Positions 33,800 to 42,500 of a stretch of DNA of 49,467 nucleotides are shown in pieces. A model generated the notes under the pieces. It had not been told where the DNA came from, searched no databases, and saw only the letters and a program-made list of their open reading frames with translations. Made by a program: the position numbers and the translations under genes. This DNA is from Chlorobiota bacterium (lineage in GTDB: Bacteria; Bacteroidota; Ignavibacteria; Ignavibacteriales; Melioribacteraceae), in assembly GCA_013151245.1 (NCBI GenBank), contig JAADIR010000071.1, positions 1 through 49,467 of the forward strand, read 5' to 3'. Positions within the stretch are counted from its first letter, which is position 1. Each line of letters opens with the position of its first letter.

Positions 33800-35932
33800 A
33801 TGAATGTAGAAAAATTCTACTACGATAATGAAACTCCGAAATTGTTTGCCTATGCGACAGTATTTTGGGGCGTTATCGCGCTTCTGGTCGGACTGATTGT
33901 AGCATTCGATATCTACAATCCCAGTTGGAGCCTTGGGATACCGTATCTTACGTTCGGTAGAATTCGCCCGCTCCATACTAACGCTGCAATTTTCGCTTTT
34001 GTCGGAAACGCTATCTTTGCGGGAGTTTATTATTCTCTGCAAAGAATTTCCAAAGCGCGAATGTTCAGCGATGTTCTAAGCAAAATAAACTTTTGGGGTT
34101 GGCAGCTGATTATTATTGCAGCCGCAATTACTCTTCCTCTCGGAATCACAACTTCAAAAGAATACGCGGAACTTGAATGGCCTATCGATATTGCAATTGC
34201 GGTTGTTTGGGTCGCTTTTGGAATCAACATGATTGGAACGCTGGTTAAAAGAAGAGAAAAACACATTTACGTTGCCGCATGGTTTTACATTGCCACTTTT
34301 GTTACGGTAGCCGTGCTTCACATTGGCAACTCAATTGAATTGCCGGTTTCTTTCTGGAAAAGTTATCCGGTTTACGCAGGCGTTCAAGACGCTCTAGTTC
34401 AATGGTGGTACGGGCATAACGCGGTGGCGTTCTTTTTAACCACGCCGTTTCTGGGGCTGATGTATTACTTTTTGCCAAAAGCCGCGAACCGTCCCATATT
34501 TTCATACCGGTTATCAATTCTTCACTTTTGGTCGTTGATATTTATTTACATTTGGGCGGGACCGCATCACCTGCTTTATACCGCATTGCCTAACTGGGCG
34601 CAATCTTTGGGAACGGTATTTTCTATTATGTTATGGATGCCTTCCTGGGGCGGTATGTTTAACGGTCTATTTACGCTGCGCGGAGCTTGGGACAGAGTGC
34701 GCGACGATCCGATTCTTAAATTTATGGTTGTAGCCGTTACCGCATACGGTATGTCCACTTTCGAAGGTCCGATGCTCGCGCTTAAAAACGTTAACGCTTT
34801 AGCGCATTATACGGATTGGATTCCCGCGCACGTGCACGTTGGAACTTTAGGATGGAACGGATTTATGACTTTCGGAATGCTGTATTGGATGCTTCCGAAA
34901 CTTTTCAGAACAAATCTTTATTCAAAGAAATTGGCAAACGCCCATTTTTGGATTGGAACGCTCGGCATTGTTATGTGGGTTATCCCGATGTGGTGGGCTG
35001 GAATTACACAGTCATTGATGTGGAAAGAATTCACCGAAATAGGATTATTAAAGTATCCCAACTTCCTGGAAACGGTTTTGCAAATTGTTCCGATGTATGT
35101 TATTCGTTCAATTGGCGGAACCCTCTATTTTACGGGACTTTTGATATTAGTTTATAATTTATATAAAACGGTAAGAGTCGGCTCGTTTGAAAAAAATGAA
35201 GCCGTTGAAGCTCCTCCCAGAGATAAAACAAAAGAAGTATTAAAATGGGGAATGATTCACAGATATCTGGAATCAAAAGCAATTTTATTTACTATGCTGA
35301 CTTTGTTTGCAATTTTAATAGGCGGGTTTGTTGAAGTAGTTCCCACCTATTTGATAAAATCAAATATTCCTACAATTGAATCGGTCAAGCCTTATACGCC
35401 GCTTGAACTTCAGGGACGCGATATTTACATTAGAGAAGCGTGCAACAGCTGCCATTCGCAGATGGTAAGACCGTTCCGTTCCGAAGTGGAAAGATACGGC
35501 GAATATTCCAAAGCGGGAGAATTTGTTTACGATCATCCTTTCCTATGGGGATCAAAAAGAACGGGACCCGATTTACACAGAGTAGGAGGCAAGTACGCCA
35601 ATATGTGGCACTACCTCCATTTCCAAGATCCAAACCAGATGTCTCCGGGCTCTTTAATGCCGAGATATACTTGGCTGCTTGAGTGGGATATAGACGTTGA
35701 ATCGACGCCGGCAAAAATTTCGGCGATGCGTACTCTCGGCGTTCCTTATCCCGAAGGGTATGAAGATCAGTGTATTGCGGATCTCGAAGCTCAGGCTCAA
35801 GAGATTTCCGAAGACTTGTTAGACAGCGGTATTCTTACGGAACCGAACAAAGACGTAATTGCTTTAATTGCTTACCTTCAGCGGTTAGGCACAGATATAA
35901 AAGCTAATAAATCTGACGAAACCCAAAAGTAA
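33800..35932 (+). CDS. ccoNO: Fused cbb3-type oxidase subunits I and II (CcoN-CcoO)
   Basis: This 710-residue protein fuses the catalytic heme-copper subunit CcoN (about 1-470, 12 or more helices) with the monoheme cytochrome CcoO (about 500-710). CcoN motifs are IRPLHTNAAIFAF (heme b ligand), WWYGHNAVAFFL (Cu-B region), WAGPHHLLYTALPNW (Cu-B histidines) and HVHVGTLGWNG (heme ligands). The CcoO part has one heme site C548-NS-C551-H552, with the following QMVRPFRSEVERYGEYSKAG stretch typical of CcoO. This single chain reduces O2 to water with high affinity and pumps protons. AAGGAGAG lies 8 bases upstream. The fusion is known in Bacteroidota and relatives and fits the suggested lineage. Confidence 0.93.
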   Translation: MNVEKFYYDNETPKLFAYATVFWGVIALLVGLIVAFDIYNPSWSLGIPYLTFGRIRPLHTNAAIFAFVGNAIFAGVYYSLQRISKARMFSDVLSKINFWGWQLIIIAAAITLPLGITTSKEYAELEWPIDIAIAVVWVAFGINMIGTLVKRREKHIYVAAWFYIATFVTVAVLHIGNSIELPVSFWKSYPVYAGVQDALVQWWYGHNAVAFFLTTPFLGLMYYFLPKAANRPIFSYRLSILHFWSLIFIYIWAGPHHLLYTALPNWAQSLGTVFSIMLWMPSWGGMFNGLFTLRGAWDRVRDDPILKFMVVAVTAYGMSTFEGPMLALKNVNALAHYTDWIPAHVHVGTLGWNGFMTFGMLYWMLPKLFRTNLYSKKLANAHFWIGTLGIVMWVIPMWWAGITQSLMWKEFTEIGLLKYPNFLETVLQIVPMYVIRSIGGTLYFTGLLILVYNLYKTVRVGSFEKNEAVEAPPRDKTKEVLKWGMIHRYLESKAILFTMLTLFAILIGGFVEVVPTYLIKSNIPTIESVKPYTPLELQGRDIYIREACNSCHSQMVRPFRSEVERYGEYSKAGEFVYDHPFLWGSKRTGPDLHRVGGKYANMWHYLHFQDPNQMSPGSLMPRYTWLLEWDIDVESTPAKISAMRTLGVPYPEGYEDQCIADLEAQAQEISEDLLDSGILTEPNKDVIALIAYLQRLGTDIKANKSDETQK

Positions 35933-35941
35933 GCGAGGTAA

Positions 35942-36139
35942 ATGATGTTTTCAAGTTATTTAAGTGCAATTGACGGAATAGAGGTTTTTCCAATTATCTC
36001 TTTAATTATTTTCGTAACAGTCTTTTTAATAGTTTTGATTAGAGTGTTCGCGATGGATAAAAAGAGCGCTGTTGAAGCCGCCAATATTCCATTAAAAGAT
36101 GAAATTTTAACAACAAAATCTGAGAGTAAAAATGGATAA
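35942..36139 (+). CDS. ccoQ: cbb3 oxidase small subunit CcoQ
   Basis: This 65-residue (or 64 from the second ATG) protein has a single helix (about 17-38, IISLIIFVTVFLIVLIRVF) and a short charged tail, as in CcoQ, which stabilises the oxidase complex. GAGG at 35935-35938 is only 3 bases from the first ATG and 6 from the second (35945), so the second may be the real start. It overlaps ccoP by 8 bp. Assignment rests on position and size because CcoQ sequences are poorly conserved. Confidence 0.85.
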   Translation: MMFSSYLSAIDGIEVFPIISLIIFVTVFLIVLIRVFAMDKKSAVEAANIPLKDEILTTKSESKNG

Positions 36140-37316
36140 ATTAAAGAAAATTTTATTTACTCTGGTTTTCGTTTCTTTTCTTTCGTCTCCTTTGTTCGCG
36201 CAAACCGGCGGAGGCGGAGGGGATTTTGAAACGATCATTAAAGCGGTAATTGCAATATTCGCGGCGTTAACCGCTCTGGTTCTTTGGCTTGTTTTTGCGG
36301 TTGCCGAAAAAGAAGAACTGGAAGACGAAAACGCCGTTTCTCCGCTCCAGGGATTTTGGAATTTAATTAATAAAAGAACTCCTATTGAAGATGAAAATAA
36401 AATTCTTCTCGAACACGATTTCGACGGCATACGGGAACTTGACAACAAGATTCCGCCATGGTTCAACGCAATTTTGTGGGGAACGGTAGTGTTCGCAATT
36501 GTTTATATGGTAAATTACCACATAATCGGTTCCGGCAACGTTCAGGAAGAAGAATACGCGGAAGAGATGCGCGCGGCAAAAATGCAGCGTGAATTACTCT
36601 CTGAAAGCGGCGCGCTGGTTTCGGCGGAAACCGTAACGGCTCTAACCGATCCGGCGGATTTGGAAAGGGGTAAAAAAATATTCCTAAAAAACTGCGCCGC
36701 GTGCCACGGTCAAAACGGCGAAGGATTGGTCGGTCCGAATTTTACGGATGAGTATTGGATACACGGCGGAGGCATCAAAAACGTTTTCCATACAATTTCC
36801 GAAGGCGTTCCCGCAAAAGGAATGATTAGCTGGAAATCACAATTATCCCCCGGCGAAATTCAAACGGTGGGCAGTTACGTATTAAGTCTTAGAGGGACGA
36901 GTCCGCCGAATCAAAAAGGTCCCGAAGGGAAAAAATGGGATTCTTCCGAAGAAGACGTCGGAGGCGGTTCTTCCATGGCGGACAAGGGAATCGGTCCGAT
37001 TAAAAATGTTGAAATCGGCGCAATCGATCTTCAATTAGCGAAAACCGGCGAAGAAGTGTTTGTCGCCAAATGTTCCGCTTGCCACAAAATAGAAAAGCGT
37101 TTTGTCGGTCCCGCGCTAAAGGACGTCACAAAAAAACAATCGCCGGAGTGGATTATGAATATGATTCTTAATCCCGCGCAGATGATTAAGGAAAATGCAA
37201 CCGCAAAAAAACTGTTAGCCGAATATCTGACGCAAATGGCAAACCAAAATCTTACGCAAGACGAAGCAAGATCCGTTCTGGAATATCTCCGAACGCAGAC
37301 GTCCGATAAAAAATAA
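36132..37316 (+). CDS. ccoP: cbb3 oxidase diheme cytochrome subunit CcoP
   Basis: This 394-residue membrane-anchored diheme cytochrome c brings electrons to CcoNO. It has three hydrophobic segments (a cleaved or uncleaved leader at 1-24, helix about 33-58, helix about 108-130) and two periplasmic heme domains: C188-AA-C191-H192 and C314-SA-C317-H318. The N-terminal part with two extra helices is longer than in Proteobacteria (about 290-310 residues) and typical of Bacteroidota-type CcoP. The sequence between the hemes is low in complexity. It overlaps ccoQ by 8 bp and is followed after 13 bp by a strong terminator, so it is the last gene of the ccoI-P operon. Confidence 0.92.
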   Translation: MDKLKKILFTLVFVSFLSSPLFAQTGGGGGDFETIIKAVIAIFAALTALVLWLVFAVAEKEELEDENAVSPLQGFWNLINKRTPIEDENKILLEHDFDGIRELDNKIPPWFNAILWGTVVFAIVYMVNYHIIGSGNVQEEEYAEEMRAAKMQRELLSESGALVSAETVTALTDPADLERGKKIFLKNCAACHGQNGEGLVGPNFTDEYWIHGGGIKNVFHTISEGVPAKGMISWKSQLSPGEIQTVGSYVLSLRGTSPPNQKGPEGKKWDSSEEDVGGGSSMADKGIGPIKNVEIGAIDLQLAKTGEEVFVAKCSACHKIEKRFVGPALKDVTKKQSPEWIMNMILNPAQMIKENATAKKLLAEYLTQMANQNLTQDEARSVLEYLRTQTSDKK

Positions 37317-37329
37317 CGCATTCTTACGG

Positions 37330-37365
37330 CGAGCATAACTTTTTGAGTTATGCTCGTTTTTTTTT
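37330..37365 (+). terminator. Intrinsic terminator after ccoP
   Basis: CGAGCATAACT (37330-37340) and AGTTATGCTCG (37346-37356) form an 11-bp perfect stem with loop TTTTG, followed by nine T (37357-37365). It separates the cbb3 operon from the fasciclin-nos operon. Confidence 0.93.
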
Positions 37366-37420
37366 ACGAATCGCAAATAATTTTCCTAAAAGTATTTGTA
37401 TTCAGATAAAAAAATCTTAT

Positions 37421-37434
37421 TTTACATTTGTAAA
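37421..37434. promoter_or_regulatory. TTTACA-TT-TGTAAA palindrome (cop-box-like)
   Basis: Arms TTTACA and TGTAAA surround TT. The core TACATTTGTA (37423-37432) fits the TACANNTGTA operator of CopY/BlaI/MecI-family repressors, some of which respond to copper. It lies 90 bp before the fasciclin-nosZ unit, a copper-enzyme operon. A -10/-35 pair is not clear nearby (a TTGAGG and TAAAAT pair further down has a 15-bp spacer), so its role is inferred. Confidence 0.45.
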
Positions 37435-37523
37435 GAACAGCGTTTTCTTGAGGGCAAACTGAAGCTGTTAAAATTTATTAATGAAGGTTTTTTATCTAAT
37501 TTTTAACTAAACAAGGGTGAAAC

Positions 37524-38102
37524 ATGAGGATTAAAATATTTGTTTTTTTTGTAATAACGCTGCTGATAAGCGCTTGTAATTCGGGAGACGAAGGAAAAGT
37601 CTCAAACCAAAGCGCGTCCAATTCGTTTGAACAAAACACTCCTAAAGGACAAGCGTCGTATTCAGACGACGTTTCGGCAAAAAATATTTTGCAGGTTGCC
37701 GAAGGATCAAAAGATCATACTACATTAGTGGCTGCCGTGCAAGCCGCGGGAATAGAGCATGTGCTTGTTAACGCCGGACCGTTAACGGTTTTCGCCCCCA
37801 CTAACGCGGCTTTCGACGCGCTGCCCGAGGGAACTGTGGAAACATTGCTGAAACCTGAAAACAAATCAAAACTAGCTTTTATCTTGACTAACCACGCGGC
37901 GCCGGGCTCCTTTAATTTAAAAGCCTTAAAAAAAGAAGCTAAAAAGGGAAGAAAAATTTACACGGCTGCGGGCGATTATCTGGAAGTTAAAGTTGACGGA
38001 GACGATGTTTATGTCGGCGGAGCAAAAGTTTTAGCTTCAATTCAAACAAGCAACGGCGTTATTGACGTTGTGGATAAAGTTATTTTACCAAAAGAAAAAT
38101 AA
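37524..38102 (+). CDS. Fasciclin-domain lipoprotein
   Basis: This 192-residue protein is a lipoprotein (lipobox LISAC, C18) with one FAS1 domain (about 50-190). Its signatures are LTVFAPTNAAFDALPEGTVE and SNGVIDVVDKVILP. FAS1 domains mediate protein-protein contact and adhesion. Here it starts a transcription unit of its own (terminator behind, ATG after AAGGGTGAA) and nosZ follows after 31 bp, so it probably belongs to the N2O reductase operon and could be an anchor or accessory to the lipid-bound reductase. No enzymatic motif or metal ligand set is visible. Confidence 0.88.
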   Translation: MRIKIFVFFVITLLISACNSGDEGKVSNQSASNSFEQNTPKGQASYSDDVSAKNILQVAEGSKDHTTLVAAVQAAGIEHVLVNAGPLTVFAPTNAAFDALPEGTVETLLKPENKSKLAFILTNHAAPGSFNLKALKKEAKKGRKIYTAAGDYLEVKVDGDDVYVGGAKVLASIQTSNGVIDVVDKVILPKEK

Positions 38103-38133
38103 ATCTTAACTTAAAACAAAATAGAGGAAAAGT

Positions 38134-40101
38134 ATGAAATTACTTAGCAAAACAGTTTTACTTTCCGCGGCTATCGGATTTTTATTCATTTTAGCAAGCT
38201 GCGGACAAAATGGAAACAGTTCTAAAAGCGGCGCATTATCAAAAAGCGCAGCGGAAAGAGTGTTTGTTCCGCCGGGAGAATACGACGAGTTCTACGCTTT
38301 TATTTCCGGCGGTTTCAGCGGGCAATTGACGATTTACGGATTGCCCTCCGGAAGATTATTCAAAATAATTCCCGTCTTCTCGCTTGACGCTGAAAAAGCT
38401 TACGGCTTTAACGAAGAAACAAAACCAATGCTGGAAACTTCCTATGGGTTTATTCCTTGGGACGACGCTCACCATCCCGATCTTTCGCAAACAAACGGGG
38501 AGATTGACGGAAGATGGTTGTTTATCAACGCCAACAACACTCCGCGTATTGCTCGTATCAGTTTAAGAACTTTTGAAACGGAAGAAATTATCGAAATCCC
38601 CAACAGCGCGGGAAATCACAGCTCCTCTTTTGTTACGGAAAATACCGAATACGTTATTGCCGGAACAAGATTCAGCATTCCGATACCTCAGAAAGATATT
38701 TCCATCGAAGAATATAAAGGAAATTTCAAAGGAACTCTTTCCTTCTTAAAAGTCGATCCCGAAACCGGAGAAATGGATATTGCATTTCAAATTCTTATGC
38801 CCGGCTTTGATTATGACCTTACTCACCCGGGAAGAGGCAAATCGCACGGATGGATGTTCTTTTCGACTTATAACACTGAAGAAGCAAACACTCTCTTAGA
38901 AGTTAACGCTTCGCAAAATGATAAGGATTTTATTGCGGCAATTAACTGGAAAAAAGCCGAAGAGTTTATTAAAGAAGGAAAATATAAAACAATGCCTTCC
39001 AAATACGCTCATAATGTTTACGACGAAACATCTCATACGGCTACTTCTACTATGAAGAAAGGCGTAAAAGTACTGGACGCTTCGCAGCTTCCCGGCTTGG
39101 TATATTTTCTGCCTACTCCCAAGTCGCCTCACGGGTGCGACGTTGACCCGACGGGCGAATACATCGTAGGCAGCGGTAAATTAGCCGCGGCGTTAACCGT
39201 TCATTCATTCACAAAAATGCTTAAAGCTATTGAAGATAAAAAGTTTGACGGCGAAGCTTACGGCATCCCGATACTTAACTTTGACGCCGTAAACGCCGGC
39301 ACGGTTGTGCAACCCGGCTTAGGTCCGTTGCACACGGAATTTGACGGAAAAGGATTTGCCTACACAACATTCTTCATCTCGTCGGAAGTCGTTAAATGGC
39401 AATTGGGAACTTGGAAAGTTATCGACAGAAAACCAACTTACTATTCGGTAGGTCACTTGATGATTCCGGGCGGAAACTCGCGTAAACCGTTTGGAAAATA
39501 TATGGTGGCGATGAACAAAATAACGAAAGACCGTTATTTGCCGACGGGACCCGAAGTTTGTCAATCGGCGCAATTGTATGATATCACCGGCGATAAGATG
39601 GAACTGTTGTTAGACTTTCCCACTATCGGCGAGCCTCACTATGCCGCCGCAATTCCGGCTTCCTTAATAAAGGATAAATCGCAAAAGATTTATAAATTGG
39701 AAGATAACAAACATCCTTACGCCACTAAGAGCGAAAAGGAAACAAAGGTTGTAAGAAATGGCAAGGACGTTCATATTTATATGACGATGATCAGAAGTCA
39801 CTTTGCTCCGGATAACATTGAAGGCGTTAAGGTTGGCGACAGAGTTTATTTCCATGTGACTAATCTTGAGCAGGACTACGACGTTCCTCACGGTATCGCA
39901 ATGATTGGAGCGAGAACTTCAGAGCTGTTAATTATGCCGGGACAAACCGAAACATTCGTTTGGGAACCGAGACAAGTGGGCGTCTGGCCGTTTTATTGCA
40001 CGGATTTCTGTTCGGCGCTTCACCAGGAAATGCAGGGATATATTCGCGTATCGCCGAGAGGCTCGAATACGCCGCTTAAATGGTCCCTTGACGGAGAGTA
40101 G
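38134..40101 (+). CDS. nosZ: Nitrous oxide reductase, clade II Sec/lipoprotein type (NosZ)
   Basis: This 655-residue copper enzyme reduces N2O to N2. A lipobox (FILASC, C23) after a Sec signal replaces the Tat leader, a mark of clade II (atypical) NosZ. The beta-propeller domain has Cu-Z histidine-bearing stretches DDAHHPDL, GKSHGWMFFST, SPHGCDVDPTGEY, GPLHTEFDGKG and SVGHLMIPGG. The C-terminal cupredoxin domain has the Cu-A ligands C622-TDF-C626-SAL-H630 and M633, plus the upstream DVPHGIAMIG. All expected ligands appear present. AGAGGAAAAG precedes the ATG. No denitrification genes for nitrate, nitrite or NO reduction are in this window, so the organism may be an N2O consumer only, though that cannot be judged from here. 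Confidence 0.96.
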   Translation: MKLLSKTVLLSAAIGFLFILASCGQNGNSSKSGALSKSAAERVFVPPGEYDEFYAFISGGFSGQLTIYGLPSGRLFKIIPVFSLDAEKAYGFNEETKPMLETSYGFIPWDDAHHPDLSQTNGEIDGRWLFINANNTPRIARISLRTFETEEIIEIPNSAGNHSSSFVTENTEYVIAGTRFSIPIPQKDISIEEYKGNFKGTLSFLKVDPETGEMDIAFQILMPGFDYDLTHPGRGKSHGWMFFSTYNTEEANTLLEVNASQNDKDFIAAINWKKAEEFIKEGKYKTMPSKYAHNVYDETSHTATSTMKKGVKVLDASQLPGLVYFLPTPKSPHGCDVDPTGEYIVGSGKLAAALTVHSFTKMLKAIEDKKFDGEAYGIPILNFDAVNAGTVVQPGLGPLHTEFDGKGFAYTTFFISSEVVKWQLGTWKVIDRKPTYYSVGHLMIPGGNSRKPFGKYMVAMNKITKDRYLPTGPEVCQSAQLYDITGDKMELLLDFPTIGEPHYAAAIPASLIKDKSQKIYKLEDNKHPYATKSEKETKVVRNGKDVHIYMTMIRSHFAPDNIEGVKVGDRVYFHVTNLEQDYDVPHGIAMIGARTSELLIMPGQTETFVWEPRQVGVWPFYCTDFCSALHQEMQGYIRVSPRGSNTPLKWSLDGE

Positions 40102-40138
40102 TTTTTAAATTTAAGATGTAATCACTTTATTTTTTCAT

Positions 40139-40172
40139 AGGGATATGGTAAGTTTACAGATACTATATCCCT
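40139..40172 (+). terminator. Hairpin after nosZ, weak terminator or processing site
   Basis: AGGGATATGGTA (40139-40150) pairs with TACTATATCCCT (40161-40172) through 12 positions including one G-T, loop of 10 bases, followed by TTTTCTTATTT. It lies 38 bp after nosZ and before the rest of the nos genes. An attenuator or mRNA-processing hairpin that makes nosZ more abundant than the assembly proteins is possible. Confidence 0.45.
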
Positions 40173-40192
40173 TTTCTTATTTAAGGCAGGTC

Positions 40193-40762
40193 ATGAAATT
40201 ATCAAAAATTTTAATGCTAACTGCGGCAATTTTACCGCTGTTTCTTTTTATTCTTCCTATGTGGAGCATTTCGCTGCAGGCTCCTCAATACCCGATTCCG
40301 CTGCAAATTAATATTTTTATCACCCATCTTGAGGGAGAACAGGAAGGCGATATCCAAAATTTCGATTTAATGAATCATTACGTAGGTATGAGAAAACTTC
40401 CAACGGAAATGGTTGAGTTCGATATATTCCCCTTTGTTATCGGCGCAATGTCGCTTATGGGAATTATTTTTGCTTTAGTGGGCAATAAAAAATTATACTT
40501 AACATGGTTTATAATTATGGCGCTTTTAGGCGTCGCGGGAATTTATGATTTTTATCTGTGGTTATATGATTACGGACATAATCTGGATCCGCGCGCGGCA
40601 ATTCAATTATTAGACGCTTACCAGCCGCCGGTCTTCGGAACAAAACAAATTCTTAATTTCACCGTGCGTTCCTATCCGTCGTTGGGCGCGGTTTTTCTTG
40701 GAATCGGAATTCTGTTATCGCCGGTCGCCTATTACATAGAAAAGAAAAAGGAAAGAGGATAA
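40193..40762 (+). CDS. nos-cluster integral membrane protein
   Basis: This 189-residue protein has about four membrane helices (ILMLTAAILPLFLFILPMW at the N-terminus; FPFVIGAMSLMGIIFALV; YLTWFIIMALLGVAGIYDF; LGAVFLGIGILLSPVAYYI) and no cysteine. I do not recognise a family with confidence. Its position between nosZ and nosL is that of the membrane proteins (NosB-like) found in clade II nos clusters, where they are thought to help the reductase work in vivo; I do not assign the symbol. AAGGCAGG upstream fixes the start at 40193; a longer reading from 40145 includes the hairpin. nosL follows after 2 bp. Confidence 0.7.
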   Translation: MKLSKILMLTAAILPLFLFILPMWSISLQAPQYPIPLQINIFITHLEGEQEGDIQNFDLMNHYVGMRKLPTEMVEFDIFPFVIGAMSLMGIIFALVGNKKLYLTWFIIMALLGVAGIYDFYLWLYDYGHNLDPRAAIQLLDAYQPPVFGTKQILNFTVRSYPSLGAVFLGIGILLSPVAYYIEKKKERG

Positions 40763-40764
40763 AC

Positions 40765-41202
40765 ATGTATTCACCTAAGCTATTACTGAGCTTTTTCGCA
40801 TTTTTATTTCTTGTTTCTTGCTCGATTGAAAAAAGTCCGATTAACTATGGAAAAGACGCGTGCCATTTTTGTAAGATGACTATTGTTGACAGACAACACG
40901 CGGCGGAAGTCGTTACCGACAAAGGGAAAGCTTACAAATATGACGCAATTGAGTGTATGCTAAACGACCTTCAAGGAAACAAAGAAAGAAAGATTGCTTT
41001 GTTTTTAATAGACGATTATTCGTCGCCCGGAGAACTGATAGACGCCAAAGAAGCTACGTATCTTATAAGCGAAAATTTACCCAGCCCGATGGGCGCTAAT
41101 CTTACCGGCTTTGGAAGTAAAGAAAAAGCAATGGAAACCCAAAAAGAAAAAGGCGGAACTATTTATTCATGGAATGACTTAAAACGATTGTTTAAAAAAT
41201 GA
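40765..41202 (+). CDS. nosL: Copper chaperone NosL
   Basis: This 145-residue periplasmic lipoprotein (lipobox LFLVSC, C19) has the NosL copper motif C33-HF-C36-K-M38. NosL binds Cu(I) and supplies it for the Cu-Z and Cu-A centres of NosZ. It starts 2 bp after the membrane protein gene, with AGAGGA upstream of the ATG. The central IECMLNDL stretch (a conserved cysteine/methionine in the family) is present. Length normal. Confidence 0.92.
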   Translation: MYSPKLLLSFFAFLFLVSCSIEKSPINYGKDACHFCKMTIVDRQHAAEVVTDKGKAYKYDAIECMLNDLQGNKERKIALFLIDDYSSPGELIDAKEATYLISENLPSPMGANLTGFGSKEKAMETQKEKGGTIYSWNDLKRLFKK

Positions 41203-41270
41203 TACGATTTTCAATCTGTTCGAAATATGTTGATTTTTCATTCCGGTTTTAAATCTCCGGAAAGACTTCG

Positions 41271-42500
41271 ATGATACTAAAAGTTTTTTTTCTTATACTG
41301 ATTCTAAGCTTCTGTTGTAAAACTTTGTTGTTGGGGCAAATTTATGTCGAATCTCCAGACTCAATTCAACACGCTATTAACTCGGCGCAGTCCGGAGATA
41401 CAATAATTGTCAGGCAAGGCGTTTACAAAGAAGCGAACATAAAAGTTAACAAACCTTTAACAATGTTGGGCGAGAATTTTCCGATTATTGACGCGCAGGG
41501 AAAAGGATACGTTTTAGAAATCCTTTCCGACAGCGTTACGGTGTCCGGATTTAAATTTATCAACGTTGAGCAAAGCTATACAAAAGATTTTTCCGCCGTT
41601 CACGTCTATGGGGTAAAAAACTTTGCAATTGTAAATAATGTTTTTGAAAACCCCTATTTCGCAATCCATATTGAAAAATCAAAATGGGGCGTTATCGCCG
41701 AGAACATTATTATCGGCAACGCGGAGAAAGAGCACAATTCCGGCAACGGAATTCACATGTGGCACTGTTCGAGAATTGAAGTGACGGACAATAGAATTGA
41801 AAAGATGCGCGACGGAATTTATTTTGAGTTTGTAAAGCACAGTTCCGTTAAACGCAATAAGAGTAAAAACAACATAAGATACGGTTTGCACTTTATGTTT
41901 TCAAACGACGACGTTTATGAAGGCAACCTGTTTGAAAATAACGGCGCCGGAGTTGCCGTTATGTTTTCAAAAAAAATTATCATGCGTAAAAATACTTTCA
42001 GATTAAACTGGGGCTCGGCTTCTTACGGGCTTTTATTAAAAGAGATTTACGACGCCGATATTATTGACAACACGTTTGAAAAAAACACAATCGGCGTAAA
42101 CGCCGACGGGTCGAACCGCGTGATGTTTGAGAGAAATAATTTTAACGGCAACGGATGGGCAATAAAATTTTTAGGCGCCTGCTACGGAAATAAACTCCTT
42201 CAAAATAATTTTATGAATAATGCTTTCGATATTTCATACAACGGCTCGCTTAACGGCAACGTATTTGATAAAAACTATTGGAGCGATTACACCGGTTACG
42301 ACTTGGATAAAAACGGAATTGGCGACGTGCCGTACAGACCAATCAAACTGTTTTCATACATTGTAAACAGAACGCCGGAGACGATAGTTCTATTAAGAAG
42401 CTTGTTTGTCGATATAATTAATTTCTCGGAAAAAGTTTCTCCGATTTTCACACCGGATAATTTAAAAGATTTTCATCCACTAATGAAACCTGTAAAATGA
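41271..42500 (+). CDS. nosD: NosD, periplasmic copper-site maturation protein
   Basis: This 409-residue protein has a signal peptide (about 22 residues) and a right-handed parallel beta-helix built of CASH repeats: N-rich turns recur as GNGIHMW, YEGNLFENNGAG, IDNTFEKN, FERNNFNGNGWA and LQNNFMNNA. It ends with the typical NosD stretch NYWSDYTGYDLDKNGIGD, DVPYRPIKLF. NosD works with NosF and NosY to build the Cu-Z site. It overlaps nosF by 4 bp (ATGA). Confidence 0.93.
   Translation: MILKVFFLILILSFCCKTLLLGQIYVESPDSIQHAINSAQSGDTIIVRQGVYKEANIKVNKPLTMLGENFPIIDAQGKGYVLEILSDSVTVSGFKFINVEQSYTKDFSAVHVYGVKNFAIVNNVFENPYFAIHIEKSKWGVIAENIIIGNAEKEHNSGNGIHMWHCSRIEVTDNRIEKMRDGIYFEFVKHSSVKRNKSKNNIRYGLHFMFSNDDVYEGNLFENNGAGVAVMFSKKIIMRKNTFRLNWGSASYGLLLKEIYDADIIDNTFEKNTIGVNADGSNRVMFERNNFNGNGWAIKFLGACYGNKLLQNNFMNNAFDISYNGSLNGNVFDKNYWSDYTGYDLDKNGIGDVPYRPIKLFSYIVNRTPETIVLLRSLFVDIINFSEKVSPIFTPDNLKDFHPLMKPVK

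Noticed and set aside
40139-40172. Strong terminator between nosZ and nosL
   Set aside because: Stem is AT-rich with a G-T pair and the T-run is only four long, so complete termination is unlikely; kept as a weak candidate only.
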